Shown here: positions 18,169 to 27,031 of the stretch, piece by piece
How positions within the stretch are numbered: position 1 is the first letter of the stretch
Layout of the letters: every line of letters begins with the position of its first letter
Assembly: GCA_019752635.1 (NCBI GenBank)
Contig: JAIELX010000133.1
Coordinates: 1-64,000 of the forward strand
DNA from: Candidatus Obscuribacterales bacterium
GTDB taxonomy: Bacteria > Cyanobacteriota > Vampirovibrionia > Obscuribacterales > Obscuribacteraceae
Direction: 5' to 3'
Length of the DNA stretch: 64,000 nt
The notes under the pieces: model-generated
What the model was told of the DNA's origin: nothing
Databases searched by the model: none
The model's input: only the letters and a program-made list of their open reading frames with translations
Translations under genes and position numbers: made by a program

Positions 18169-19635
18169 GTGGCTGAACTCGAACTGGCGGTCAAATACCG
18201 CAACTTGCCGAACAAAATCGGCTTCGCCGTAATGAGCTTGCTGTTTCCCGCCTGGGCATTACTGGTTCCATTCTGCCTAGGTCTTTTCATCGACTTCATC
18301 ATCCAGCGACCGGATTGCATGCCGCCGATGATAACGGCGATGGTCCTGGTCGGGCTGGCAATCGTGCCTGTTCTGGGCGTACTTCTGACCGCTCTGTTTG
18401 AAGACGATCGACTCTACATAACCAAAAGCGGCATCTCATTCCCTCTGTACCTGGTTCCTTTTCTCAAATTCAGACGGAACCGCAGCTGGGCGGAGTTGGG
18501 TGGCGCCGGCGTCCGACGAACTATATCAGCCAAGAGCGAAAACCCCGACATGCTCAGTCTGCACTTCAACAATACGATCCCCCTGGAGTTCAAGCTGAAC
18601 CAATTCGATAAAGTTCAGCTCGAGCAAATGCTCCTGGCGATCGAACTCTGGAGTGGCCGAGGAACACGAACACCGGAGCTGGTTGACTATCAACATGCCT
18701 TGCAGAACGAAAACAAGGGTCTCGGAAAGATAAGCCAGGTAAAAGTCTGGGAGGAGGAACTGGCGCGGCGTTTCTCAGCGACGTCTTTCGTGCCGCTGGA
18801 GCCGGACAAGGAGCTATGCGGAGGAACCGTAAAGGTAGTTCGTCAGCTGGCATTCGGCGGTTTGTCAGCCATTTACCTGGCTCAACACAACAAGATGAAC
18901 ATGGTTGTATTGAAGGAAGCCGTGGTACCGGCTAACTCCGACAAAGCAACCCGAGAGAAAGCAGAAGAGCACTTCATCCGAGAAGCGCGGCTTCTGATGA
19001 AGCTGGATCATCCCAATATAGCCAAGGTAATGGGGCATTTCCGCGAAGACGGTCGCGACTACATGATCCTGGAATACATTCAGGGGCAGGATTTGCGCCA
19101 GTACATCAAGCAAAACGGCGCGCAACCGGAACATGTCGTTAGCGGGTGGGCGCTTCAAATCGCCGGCATCATGCAGTATTTGCATCAGCAGGAACCACCG
19201 GTGATTCACCGCGATCTCACGCCGGACAACCTGGTTTTGGACCACGACGGGTCGGTGGTGCTCATCGACTTCGGAGCGGCCAACCAGTTCGTCGGAACAG
19301 CCACCGGTACCCTCGTCGGCAAACAAGCATACATGGCACCGGAACAACTTCGCGGACGAGCCAATACAGCCAGCGATGTCTATTCCTTCGGCGGAACGCT
19401 CTATTACTGGCTCACAGGCAAAGATCCTCTACCGCTGGCAACGTCACATCCTTTGAACGACGGCGCGCCGATATCACCGGAACTTGACGACCTGATAGCG
19501 TCCATGACCACGTTTGAAACATCCGTACGATTGAGCAATTGGAACCACATAATCGAGAAACTGAGAGAAATAGACTTTCAGGCAAGAAGAAATGCAGGAG
19601 CCGCATCTGGCAAACTTCCCGGAGGTGTAGCATGA
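18169..19635 (+). CDS. Membrane-associated Ser/Thr protein kinase with HRDLTPDN loop
   Basis: 488 aa, GTG start. Two hydrophobic segments (~20-50 and ~57-82) precede a ~100-residue PH-like/bacterial membrane-linked domain and a kinase domain (~220-470). ATP-binding loop LAFGGLSAIYLA, VAIK-equivalent Lys in VVLKE (K249), catalytic loop HRDLTPDN (347-354) and DFG (367-369), then MAPEQ. The usual Lys of HRDLKPxN, which helps position the phosphate, is Thr. The N-terminal membrane anchor, rather than the C-terminal one of PknB types, is also unusual. Overlaps the next kinase by 4 bases (ATGA), so the two are translationally coupled. Confidence 0.85.
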   Translation: MAELELAVKYRNLPNKIGFAVMSLLFPAWALLVPFCLGLFIDFIIQRPDCMPPMITAMVLVGLAIVPVLGVLLTALFEDDRLYITKSGISFPLYLVPFLKFRRNRSWAELGGAGVRRTISAKSENPDMLSLHFNNTIPLEFKLNQFDKVQLEQMLLAIELWSGRGTRTPELVDYQHALQNENKGLGKISQVKVWEEELARRFSATSFVPLEPDKELCGGTVKVVRQLAFGGLSAIYLAQHNKMNMVVLKEAVVPANSDKATREKAEEHFIREARLLMKLDHPNIAKVMGHFREDGRDYMILEYIQGQDLRQYIKQNGAQPEHVVSGWALQIAGIMQYLHQQEPPVIHRDLTPDNLVLDHDGSVVLIDFGAANQFVGTATGTLVGKQAYMAPEQLRGRANTASDVYSFGGTLYYWLTGKDPLPLATSHPLNDGAPISPELDDLIASMTTFETSVRLSNWNHIIEKLREIDFQARRNAGAASGKLPGGVA

Positions 19636-21203
19636 ACGAGAGTTTTCAACCTCCGGCGGTCCCCCAACGACGGCGCAGCCATGGCGTCACCACCAACGAG
19701 AATGAAATTGTAGTTCGCTATCGTCCGCTGGCCGAACTAGAAAAGTGGATGGCCCAACGAGCCGAGGACCGGAGCAACAAGAAAACAATTTTCGTAGGCA
19801 TTGTTGTTGTGGGATTCCTGTTCTTCATGGCACCGGTTCTGCTGTTCATCATGCAGTGCCTTGTCGACTGGACGGCAGCTAGTGCGGCCGGAGCCGGCGC
19901 CGCCGGTGCGGCTGCCGCAGCTAAGGCGTGCCACGACAATATGATGTTCCTGCTCTATTATGTTCTGGGAGCAGCCGGCATCGGTATCGCAGGTGGGGCA
20001 TACTGCCAGAGCCTTCCGACGCATCTGCAGTTAACCTCGAGTGGAGTTAAATTGCTTTGGCGTCATCGCTTCCTCACCCGCGATGGCGACGTAGTAAAGT
20101 GGAAAGACATCCACAATATCAGCCTGGAGTTACCACCTCGCAAGAACTCACCGCTTGATCATATTGTCCGCTTTAATAGCGTTGGCAAACCGTTGCGACT
20201 TCGGTTGGGTGCAATTCCCAGTTCAGAGGAGCGTGCCAAGATCCTGCAAGGTATCGAGCAGTTCGCACCGCTACTACAGCGCGATGCTGAAGTCGTTGAA
20301 GCACTTGAACTACCACCGGACCATAGTTACACGGAGTTGTGGCTCAGCGCACTTTCCGGTCCGCCGAAACGCGAGCGACTGAAGCCGCTCGAAGATAAAG
20401 CTCGGTTGAGAGACAACCGCTACACAGTGCACAAAGCTCTCGGCGTAGGAGGACAAGGCACGGCGTATCTGGCGACAGATCACCATGACGGGGACGAATC
20501 AGTCGTGCTGAAAGAGTTCATCCTTCCCGTTTACGTAGATGTGAACGTAAGGCGGCAAAGTCTTGAGCGATTTGAAAAGGAGGCGCGAATACTTAAGCAA
20601 CTAGATAACAATCAAGTCGTGAAGCTAATAGACTTCTTTGTAGAAGACCACCGTGGATACCTTGTATTGGAGCACATCGACGGTCTGTCGCTTCGTGACT
20701 TGGTGCACAGAGATGGCGTATTCAGAGAGAATCAAGTTCGCGAACTTGCGGTGCAGATGTGTACCATTCAAGAATACCTTCACACACTCACACCACCAGT
20801 GGTGCATAGGGACTTCACTCCAGACAACCTGATTTTGCGAAAGGACGGCACGCTAAAGCTTGTTGATTTCAACGTAGCGCAGCAAACCGAGTCCACCGCA
20901 ACGGGCACGGTTGTTGGCAAACATGCCTATCTGCCACCCGAGCAGTTCCGTGGGCAGCCGACGACACAAAGCGATATCTACGCGATGGGCGCATCAATCT
21001 TCTATATCTTGACCGGCGAAGACCCGGACCCGATTTCAGTTCTACACCCGCGCGAAAACAATAACTCCGTGAGCATAGATTTGGACCTGATTGTCGCAAA
21101 GGCTACAGCCATCGAACTGAAGGATCGCTATCAAACTGCAACCGATGTGAAGAATGCTCTAATTGCAGCAGGCGTTCCAACCGAAACCGCCGCAATAGAT
21201 TAG
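19632..21203 (+). CDS. Membrane-associated Ser/Thr kinase-like protein with HRDFTPDN and DFN
   Basis: 523 aa from ATG 19632, with GGAGGTG 5 bases upstream and ATGA overlap with the preceding kinase. Two hydrophobic segments (~60-85 and ~110-130, with an Ala/Gly-rich linker) precede a domain similar to its neighbour and a kinase domain (~260-510): VGGQGTAYLA, Lys in VVLKE (K294), HRDFTPDN (392-399), then DFN (412-414) in place of DFG, and LPPEQ in place of APE. Loss of the DFG glycine and the HRD+2 Lys suggests weak or regulatory activity; the pair may act as a heterodimer (inference). Clear paralogue of the upstream gene. Confidence 0.83.
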   Translation: MNESFQPPAVPQRRRSHGVTTNENEIVVRYRPLAELEKWMAQRAEDRSNKKTIFVGIVVVGFLFFMAPVLLFIMQCLVDWTAASAAGAGAAGAAAAAKACHDNMMFLLYYVLGAAGIGIAGGAYCQSLPTHLQLTSSGVKLLWRHRFLTRDGDVVKWKDIHNISLELPPRKNSPLDHIVRFNSVGKPLRLRLGAIPSSEERAKILQGIEQFAPLLQRDAEVVEALELPPDHSYTELWLSALSGPPKRERLKPLEDKARLRDNRYTVHKALGVGGQGTAYLATDHHDGDESVVLKEFILPVYVDVNVRRQSLERFEKEARILKQLDNNQVVKLIDFFVEDHRGYLVLEHIDGLSLRDLVHRDGVFRENQVRELAVQMCTIQEYLHTLTPPVVHRDFTPDNLILRKDGTLKLVDFNVAQQTESTATGTVVGKHAYLPPEQFRGQPTTQSDIYAMGASIFYILTGEDPDPISVLHPRENNNSVSIDLDLIVAKATAIELKDRYQTATDVKNALIAAGVPTETAAID

Positions 21204-21315
21204 TTACGTACGCTTTCAGCCCTGAAACGGGTGAACAGGGAGCACCCTGCCGGTCACGCTTCACGAGGAGATGGCGCAGGCAAAAATGAGGGACGAACAA
21301 ACGGAGCGCGAAAAA

Positions 21316-21341
21316 GGGAGGCGGTTAAAGCCTCCCTTCTT
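21316..21341. terminator. Bidirectional terminator
   Basis: GGGAGGC (21316-21322), loop GGTTAAA, GCCTCCC (21330-21336), followed by TTCTT on the + strand and, read on the - strand, by TTTTT (21311-21315). It serves the kinase operon and, better, the convergent Gly-rich gene. Confidence 0.85.
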
Positions 21342-21361
21342 ACAAGAGCTAGTTGCTAGTG

Positions 21362-21748
21362 CTACTCGGCGACGGTGATGTCGACCAGGCTGGTCGCTGT
21401 AGGAGGCAGTCCAAAGTAGTTGGCGCCACTGGATTTTCCGCCGCCACCGGAGAAACCTCCAGAGCCGAACAGTCCGCAAGCAGGTTTGTTGAAGCCGGCA
21501 CCGATTGCCATAAGACCTTGCTCAGCAGAAGGCACACCAACCATCTGATTGGCGGTGTTGTTGGAAGGTCCAAGGGTGCCGCCTGTAGTGTCTGTAGTAA
21601 ATCCGAAAGCACCCGTATCAGCAGTGCTGTTCATGGCTGTGCTGTTGTCGATTACGGGATCAAAAAACGCTGATTGAGCCTGAGCCGCAGACACACAGGT
21701 CGAGAAACCAACAACCAGGAGAATCGCGTGACGGGTCAGGTTCGGCAT
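21362..21748 (-). CDS. Secreted Gly-rich protein with GFNKPA motif
   Basis: 128 aa from ATG 21748 (MPNLTRHAILLVVGFS...); GGAG lies about 12 bases upstream. Signal peptide ending AAQAQ, then an Asn/Thr/Gly-rich mature part with GFNKPACGLFGSGGFSGGG and a C-terminal SLVDITVAE. No known family. The motif recurs in the neighbouring gene, so the two are paralogues. Exported, probably to the periplasm or surface. Ends in a strong terminator. Confidence 0.7.
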   Translation of the reverse strand: MPNLTRHAILLVVGFSTCVSAAQAQSAFFDPVIDNSTAMNSTADTGAFGFTTDTTGGTLGPSNNTANQMVGVPSAEQGLMAIGAGFNKPACGLFGSGGFSGGGGKSSGANYFGLPPTATSLVDITVAE

Positions 21749-21922
21749 TAAGTTTATACTCCAAGCGACTACGCTTATTAGAGTATACAAGAATTCGTGG
21801 AATTTTCGTGGAACGCCGGATCGGGCCGCCCTTTTGAGACAAAAAAGGCGGATGAATCAATACGCGGCGGTTTTCAGTTATGCGCCAACGGTCGCCAGAT
21901 TAGACGCGGCTCACTTTTAACC

Positions 21923-22642
21923 TTAATTCCCTCCATGAAACGAGTATGCGTCTCCGCCGGACCCGCCACCACCATGGTAGCCGTAGTTATCGCCGCCACC
22001 GCTGAAGCTACCCCCTCCATCACCACCGTGATAACCGTAATTGTCACCGCCGCCATGGAAGCCGTCATCGCCGCCACCGCCGGGTCCGCCGCCGACTTCG
22101 GCTACATCGAAATCACACGGGGTCATGGCACAAGGGGGCAACATGCCTCCGGCGCCGCCTGAGCTATAAGGACCGGTGTATGGCTTGGCTCCGCCTCCGG
22201 AGAAACCGCCGGAGCCAAACTGTCTGACCGCAGGCTTATTGAAACCGGATAACACTGCATTCAGGCCGGTGTTTACTTCCGGTAGTTGAGCACCATTTAT
22301 ACTTCCCGAGCCCTGAGAACCGGTGAAGAAGCTTCGCCCAAGACCTGCGTCAGCATTGCCGGGAGCCGCTTGAGGCACTGCGTTTTGCCAGGAATAATCG
22401 GTGTTGTAGCCGCCACGTTGTCCGGTCGCTGCGGTGCTGGCATCAGCCCACCCCTGCGCGTTTGCGGACGTCTGTATTGATGCGAACGCAACGATCAAAC
22501 TGAGAACTCGGAGCGCAGCTCGAGCGGAGAGCGACCGCAAGAACGTGACGTCGCAGTCTACGCGCGGGGGCGATGAGTCCTGCCGACGAGTCGGAACGCA
22601 TATAGAACCAATCGACTTGAAAAACATGAGAAAGCCCCGCAC
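21923..22642 (-). CDS. Secreted Gly-rich protein with GGGDNYGYHGG repeats
   Basis: 239 aa as read; the first ~40 residues are unusually charged before the hydrophobic stretch LRVLSLIVAFASIQTSANAQ, so the true start may be the second Met or later. The mature part holds GFNKPAVRQFGSGGFSGGG, matching the adjacent paralogue, then PCDFDVAEVGGG and a Gly/His/Tyr tail with repeated DNYGYHGG. Such Gly/Tyr/His-rich tails occur in surface or matrix proteins (inference). Same strand as its paralogue, 174 bases upstream of that gene. Function not recognised. Confidence 0.65.
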   Translation of the reverse strand: MRGFLMFFKSIGSICVPTRRQDSSPPRVDCDVTFLRSLSARAALRVLSLIVAFASIQTSANAQGWADASTAATGQRGGYNTDYSWQNAVPQAAPGNADAGLGRSFFTGSQGSGSINGAQLPEVNTGLNAVLSGFNKPAVRQFGSGGFSGGGAKPYTGPYSSGGAGGMLPPCAMTPCDFDVAEVGGGPGGGGDDGFHGGGDNYGYHGGDGGGSFSGGGDNYGYHGGGGSGGDAYSFHGGN

Positions 22643-22741
22643 TCCAGAGAGGTCAGACCGCGACCGACAGCCACGCGTACATACTCATACACGCAGCCCC
22701 CGATTTTTGGACACGCAGTTAAGGAAACTCTCGAAACGGCT

Positions 22742-24043
22742 CTACACTTTAGCAATCGGCTTGAAGTTCACAGGCAAGTCCTTCCAGCAACTGTGATAAT
22801 CCTGCTGCAAAAGTTCCGAGGTGACGGCAAAACGCGTTGGCTTGTACACCAGAGAACTCTCGAACATGAACGCTAATGTGTTGTCCATGTAGACAGGCTG
22901 AAGGTCAACAGTCGATGCCCTGTTGAACGTGGTAGTATCCGGTCCGTGCGCCGACATCTGATTATGCAGACTGCCACCACCCGGAATGAAACCACCATCT
23001 TCTTTCGCGTCGTAAACGCCAAATATCAGCCCCATGTATTCGCTCATGCAATTACGATGGTAATAGGGCGGACGGAATGTATCTTTAGCTACCAACCAGC
23101 GCGGAGGAAAGATCACAAAGTCCACGTTGGCGGTACCGGGCAATTCCGAAGGCGATGTTAAGACGGTGAAGATGGAAGGATCGCAGTGATCAAAACTGAC
23201 GGTGTTGATTACATTGAATCGACTTAAATCATATTTGTAAGGTGCATAATTCCCATGCCATGCCACTACATCTAGTGGCGAATGAGAAAGACTCGCTTGC
23301 CAGAGATTGCCCTGAAATTTTGTTATGAGTTTGAAATCACCCTCAACCTTTTCAAAAGCCGCCACAGGATATTGAAAGTCGCGAGGATTCGCCAGTCCGT
23401 TCGCACCAATTGGGCCGAGGTAAGGCAGCTGAAACGGGAGTCCGAAATTTTCGCAGACATAACCTCTAGCAGTCGGATCAAGTAACACTACCTGATAGCG
23501 AACACCGCGAGGAAGAACAGCAATTTCACCGGGCGAAACTTCCAGTATGCCAAACTCGGTGCGCAACCGCAATCGGCCCACCTCCGGCACCAGCAAAAAA
23601 TCGCCGTCGGAGTTGTAGAAATAGGTGTCGGTCATGGAAGCATTGGCAGCGTAGAGATGTACTGCACTTCCACGTCCGTAAGAATCGGCGCCGGCGAAGG
23701 TAACTAACCCCTCAAGAAAGTCGGTAGTTTTCTCGGGCACAGGCAGCGGGTTCCAACGCATCTGATTTGGTGATGCAGGCTCCTCATCGAACAAAGGTCC
23801 GCGGATCTTGCCACGGTCCAATACAGAGAAGGAACTCTGAAGAACGGAAGGACGAATTCGGTACAACCAGCTGCGCAAGTTTTCATGTCGAGGAGCAGTG
23901 AAAGCGGAGCCGCTCAACTGCTCAGCATAAAGACCATGCGCTACTTTCTGCGGCGAATTTCGCCCTTCCGGCAGAACGCCCTCAATAGCTTCGGTGGCGA
24001 AATGATTGCCGAACCCGGTGTTGTAGTGAAGGGCTTCTGTCAT
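22742..24043 (-). CDS. hmgA: Homogentisate 1,2-dioxygenase
   Basis: 433 aa, usual length. Opens with YNTGFGNHFATEA, typical of the family, and carries PPRWLVA, PPYYHRNCMSEYMG and GSLHNQMSAHGPD, which hold the His/Glu/His iron ligands. Opens the ring of homogentisate to maleylacetoacetate in Tyr/Phe catabolism; cytoplasmic. GGAGATAAG precedes the ATG. It follows hppD by 37 bases in one operon. Later pathway genes (isomerase, fumarylacetoacetase) are not in the window. Confidence 0.97.
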   Translation of the reverse strand: MTEALHYNTGFGNHFATEAIEGVLPEGRNSPQKVAHGLYAEQLSGSAFTAPRHENLRSWLYRIRPSVLQSSFSVLDRGKIRGPLFDEEPASPNQMRWNPLPVPEKTTDFLEGLVTFAGADSYGRGSAVHLYAANASMTDTYFYNSDGDFLLVPEVGRLRLRTEFGILEVSPGEIAVLPRGVRYQVVLLDPTARGYVCENFGLPFQLPYLGPIGANGLANPRDFQYPVAAFEKVEGDFKLITKFQGNLWQASLSHSPLDVVAWHGNYAPYKYDLSRFNVINTVSFDHCDPSIFTVLTSPSELPGTANVDFVIFPPRWLVAKDTFRPPYYHRNCMSEYMGLIFGVYDAKEDGGFIPGGGSLHNQMSAHGPDTTTFNRASTVDLQPVYMDNTLAFMFESSLVYKPTRFAVTSELLQQDYHSCWKDLPVNFKPIAKV

Positions 24044-24080
24044 CGCTTATCTCCAGAGTCCAGAATACACAAAGCGCTAT

Positions 24081-25205
24081 TTAGAGGTTGCCTCGCACCG
24101 CTTGTTCGCGCTCAATGGATTCGAACAAGGCCTTGAAGTTACCCTTGCCGAAGCCTTTCGCACCCTTGCGCTGAATGACCTCGAAGAACAACGTCGGTCG
24201 ATCTTCAACCGGCTTCGTGAAGATTTGAAGAAGGTATCCGTCGGATTCACGGTCGACAAGAATACCTAGCTCGGCCAGGCTCTCCAGGTCCTCATCAATC
24301 TTGCCCACGCGCTCAGTAAGGGCATCATAGTAACTCTTCGGTACAGTGAGGAATTCAATTCCGCGATTCTTCAGCTCACGCACGCTGCTGATGATGTCGG
24401 CCGTTGAGATAGCAATGTGTTGCACACCCGGTGCAGTGTAATAATCCAAATACTCTTGAATCTGCGACTTGCGCTTGCCGGCGAAAGGCTCGTTGATCGG
24501 CAGTTTGATCGAACCACCTTTGTTGGCCATTACTTTGGAAACTAGTGCGGAGTACTGAGTACTGATGTCTTTAGCATCAAAGTATTGATAAACATAAAAG
24601 CCAAAAACGCGCTGATAGAACTCTACCCAGTCCATCATTTTTTCGGTTTCAACGTTGCCCACAACGTGGTCGATAATGAGCAGTCCAGTGCTTTCTCCCT
24701 TCTTGCTCACAGCCTTGAATCCGGGAGCGAAGGCGCCATTGTATTCTCTGCGTTGCACAAATGTATGAATGGTGTTGCCATAAGTTTTGATGGACGCGGT
24801 GACAAACTTTCCGTCGGCATCTTCCACTTCTTTGGGCTCTGCGACTCCTTGGGCACCGCGTGCAATAGCCGTTTCGTAAGCCTTTCTGGCGTCCTTCACA
24901 CGCAAACCGATATTCTTGACACCATCGCCGTGTTGAAGGACATGCTTACCGATTTCAGAATCGGGAGTCAATCCGGAAGTAAGAACAACCTGAACTTTAT
25001 TCTGCCGCATGACATACGAGCACCGACTACGCTCACCGGTTTCCAGCCCGCTGTACGCCACAACATCGAAGCCGAAGCCTTTGTTGTAGTAGTAGCTGGC
25101 CTGAAGAGCGTTACCAACGTAGAACTCGATGAAGTCAAAACCCTCGATCGGAATTTCATCCACCGCAGTGGTGTCGACTTGCCTTTCTACCGTCTCACTC
25201 GCCAT
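24081..25205 (-). CDS. hppD: 4-hydroxyphenylpyruvate dioxygenase
   Basis: 374 aa. Two vicinal-oxygen-chelate domains: GFDFIEFYVGNALQASYYY and HGDGVKNIGLRV in the first; FDHVVGNV-like (IIDHVVGNV), GVQHIAIST and LFFEVIQRKG in the second, supplying the His/His/Glu iron site; the C-terminal helix GKGNFKALFESIE covers the active site. Makes homogentisate from 4-hydroxyphenylpyruvate, substrate of the next gene hmgA. AGGAGGA lies about 7 bases before ATG 25205. Could alternatively feed quinone/tocopherol-type synthesis in cyanobacterial relatives, but pairing with hmgA points to tyrosine breakdown. Confidence 0.97.
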   Translation of the reverse strand: MASETVERQVDTTAVDEIPIEGFDFIEFYVGNALQASYYYNKGFGFDVVAYSGLETGERSRCSYVMRQNKVQVVLTSGLTPDSEIGKHVLQHGDGVKNIGLRVKDARKAYETAIARGAQGVAEPKEVEDADGKFVTASIKTYGNTIHTFVQRREYNGAFAPGFKAVSKKGESTGLLIIDHVVGNVETEKMMDWVEFYQRVFGFYVYQYFDAKDISTQYSALVSKVMANKGGSIKLPINEPFAGKRKSQIQEYLDYYTAPGVQHIAISTADIISSVRELKNRGIEFLTVPKSYYDALTERVGKIDEDLESLAELGILVDRESDGYLLQIFTKPVEDRPTLFFEVIQRKGAKGFGKGNFKALFESIEREQAVRGNL

Positions 25206-25529
25206 TTCAATGTCCTCCTGCAGGCCTCTAGCTCTGCGCTAAAGCCACGTTGTCCCCAGTTGCCCGAACCGTCACCGACTCGAGTCCAGCCGCTCCGCCG
25301 CCGACATCGCGCTGCATGAATAATCTCAGCTGCAGCAAGTCTCGCGGAACTTTCCGACGAGTGTTATTTTACGACATTGCGCGTAACTGCAACTCATTCC
25401 AGAGAACGATTGACGACTGAGTCGTCCGCCTGCTGCGGTTGCAAAGCTGGTCGTATAAAGTCTTCCGCGTACAAACCAAAAGGTGTACGACCGAATTGAG
25501 TTTCTTAACAGTGGTACAGGCAGCCAGTT
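25206..25529. other. Upstream region of hppD-hmgA with palindrome
   Basis: 324 bases. GACGAC-TGA-GTCGTC at 25412-25426 is a perfect 6-bp dyad with a 3-base centre, a possible operator. On the - strand TAAAAT near 25370 could be a -10 box, but the -35 match is weak. Nothing coding is seen. Confidence 0.4.
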
Positions 25530-26213
25530 CTACTGCGGGTTGTTCTTGCGAATATGAGACAATGATGGGTTGTTGGAACTCAAATTGAACTCCAGCGCTA
25601 TTTCGTCGCCTTCGATTATATTAACGGCCGTCATTCCTTTAAACTGGAAGAACCGTTTTGGTATGCCAGGCAATTCAAAGTCCTGGTTGGTCAACATATG
25701 GAGACTTGCAGCGTTGAGCAACTCCCCACGGGAACCAACGACAACTTCGCGAAACTCTCTGTTGTTCGTGAAGCCACAGTGCTGCTGACGCGGCGCCGCA
25801 ACAATGTTGATCTGCTCGCGCGAGGGAGTAACTATCTTAGTGAAGGACAACATGACCGGAGCCTTCTTCATAAGCTTATCCATCTTGCCGGGCGGCAAGG
25901 ACTTGTTGATATGCCCCAAGACTGTCGATCCCTTGGGCGCGATAACGAAGCCGCCCATTTTCCAATCCTCTTTAAGCGTTGCGGAAATAGGCTGGCCCTG
26001 ATAGCAGTCTTTAGTGTTGAAACCTTTTCTGAACGCTACCCGCAGCTCCGACTTGTCTTCCACCGGCTCATCGTCAACCAGCGTGGTGCCGGCCTGAATA
26101 GGGCTTCCGGTATCCTCCGCACGGCCCGATAAAACGCTTGACGCAAGGAAAAACACTATGGTGAGCACAGCAACCGGAACGATTCCATTGTTATGGAAAC
26201 TCGCTACTTTCAT
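25530..26213 (-). CDS. Secreted protein of unknown family
   Basis: 227 aa from ATG 26213; GGGGGAG ends 5 bases upstream, while the GTG at 26219 overlaps that site. Signal peptide VAVLTIVFFLASSVLSGRAE. The mature part is beta-rich in appearance with SATLKEDWKMGGFVIAPKGSTVLGHI, the kind of sequence seen in TrbI/VirB10-like or outer-membrane-linked beta domains (weak resemblance only), and two Cys (DCYQG and QQHCGF) that could pair. Ends in a short polar tail. Nearest same-strand neighbours are the TPR genes upstream. Function not recognised. Confidence 0.65.
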   Translation of the reverse strand: MKVASFHNNGIVPVAVLTIVFFLASSVLSGRAEDTGSPIQAGTTLVDDEPVEDKSELRVAFRKGFNTKDCYQGQPISATLKEDWKMGGFVIAPKGSTVLGHINKSLPPGKMDKLMKKAPVMLSFTKIVTPSREQINIVAAPRQQHCGFTNNREFREVVVGSRGELLNAASLHMLTNQDFELPGIPKRFFQFKGMTAVNIIEGDEIALEFNLSSNNPSLSHIRKNNPQ

Positions 26214-26275
26214 GTTCACTCCCCCTGCCAGCGGCTACATTGTTTTCCAGTCGGTGCGTTTCAAGAGTAGGCTCG

Positions 26276-27028
26276 TTAACGTGCTGCCGTCTTTCCCGCG
26301 GTTCGCTGCAGGTCCAGGGCATCTTTATTCTGAGGATTGTTTTTCAAAACTTCTTCGATCAAAGTGCGAGCTTCAACGCTTGCTTTATCGCGGCGAAGCA
26401 AGCATTTTGCAAGGCCGATGCGCGCATCGTCGAAATCGGGTTGCAGCTCCAGCGTTTCTCTGTAGAACTCCTCGGCCTTCTTCGCTTCGCCACTGACACG
26501 GCGTGCTTCGGCCAGCTTGAATGTGAGAAGCGGATCGTGCCGATTTTTAGCAAGGGCTTCTTCGTAGTACTTCGCCGCTTCCGCTTCCTTGCCGAAGTGG
26601 TGCTTTACCTGCCCCATCATTGTTTTGATGAAACTAGCTTTGGGGTGAGATTCAGCAAGCGACTCCAGCTGTTTCATTGCAACCTGCTCATCTTGTTCTC
26701 GAGCTTTGGTCCATTCGTCGGCCGACATTTCATTCCTGGTCTTGTCGTGTGAGATCGCCACACGCCAGGCCTTCAAGGTGCCGTCGGTGATTTCCTGCTC
26801 GGCAATGGAGTCGAAGCGTTCACCTGAAACCGCTGCGCCCGGACCGGAAGCGTTGCTGGAGGTAGAGCTCGTTGTTCCTTGCGAAACTTCGCCCAGGTGA
26901 TCACCGGCCGTGCTCACGCGCGTCGAGCACGAGGTGCCGGCAACGCTCACGGCGGACAATAACACGATGCTGACGACGTGCCGCCTTAGAAGCGCCAGTC
27001 GATTGAAATTGATGGTTGCTGAATTCAT
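26276..27028 (-). CDS. TPR lipoprotein
   Basis: 250 aa. Signal with lipobox VAGTSC (Cys ~34), Ser/Thr linker, then TPR helices: AMKQLESLAESHPKASFIKTMMG, EAAKYYEEALAKNRHDPLLTFKLAEA, KAEEFYRETLELQPDFDDARIGLAKCL. Envelope-anchored scaffold of unknown partner. Starts 3 bases after the stop of the upstream TPR gene and has no Shine-Dalgarno of its own, so it is probably translated by coupling. Confidence 0.8.
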   Translation of the reverse strand: MNSATINFNRLALLRRHVVSIVLLSAVSVAGTSCSTRVSTAGDHLGEVSQGTTSSTSSNASGPGAAVSGERFDSIAEQEITDGTLKAWRVAISHDKTRNEMSADEWTKAREQDEQVAMKQLESLAESHPKASFIKTMMGQVKHHFGKEAEAAKYYEEALAKNRHDPLLTFKLAEARRVSGEAKKAEEFYRETLELQPDFDDARIGLAKCLLRRDKASVEARTLIEEVLKNNPQNKDALDLQRTAGKTAAR

Positions 27029-27031
27029 AAA

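Noticed and set aside
21228..21255. GGGTGAACAGGGAGCACCCTGCCGG as a repeated element related to the GC-rich stretch at 13034-13074
   Set aside because: Only loose similarity; no shared core long enough to call a repeat family.
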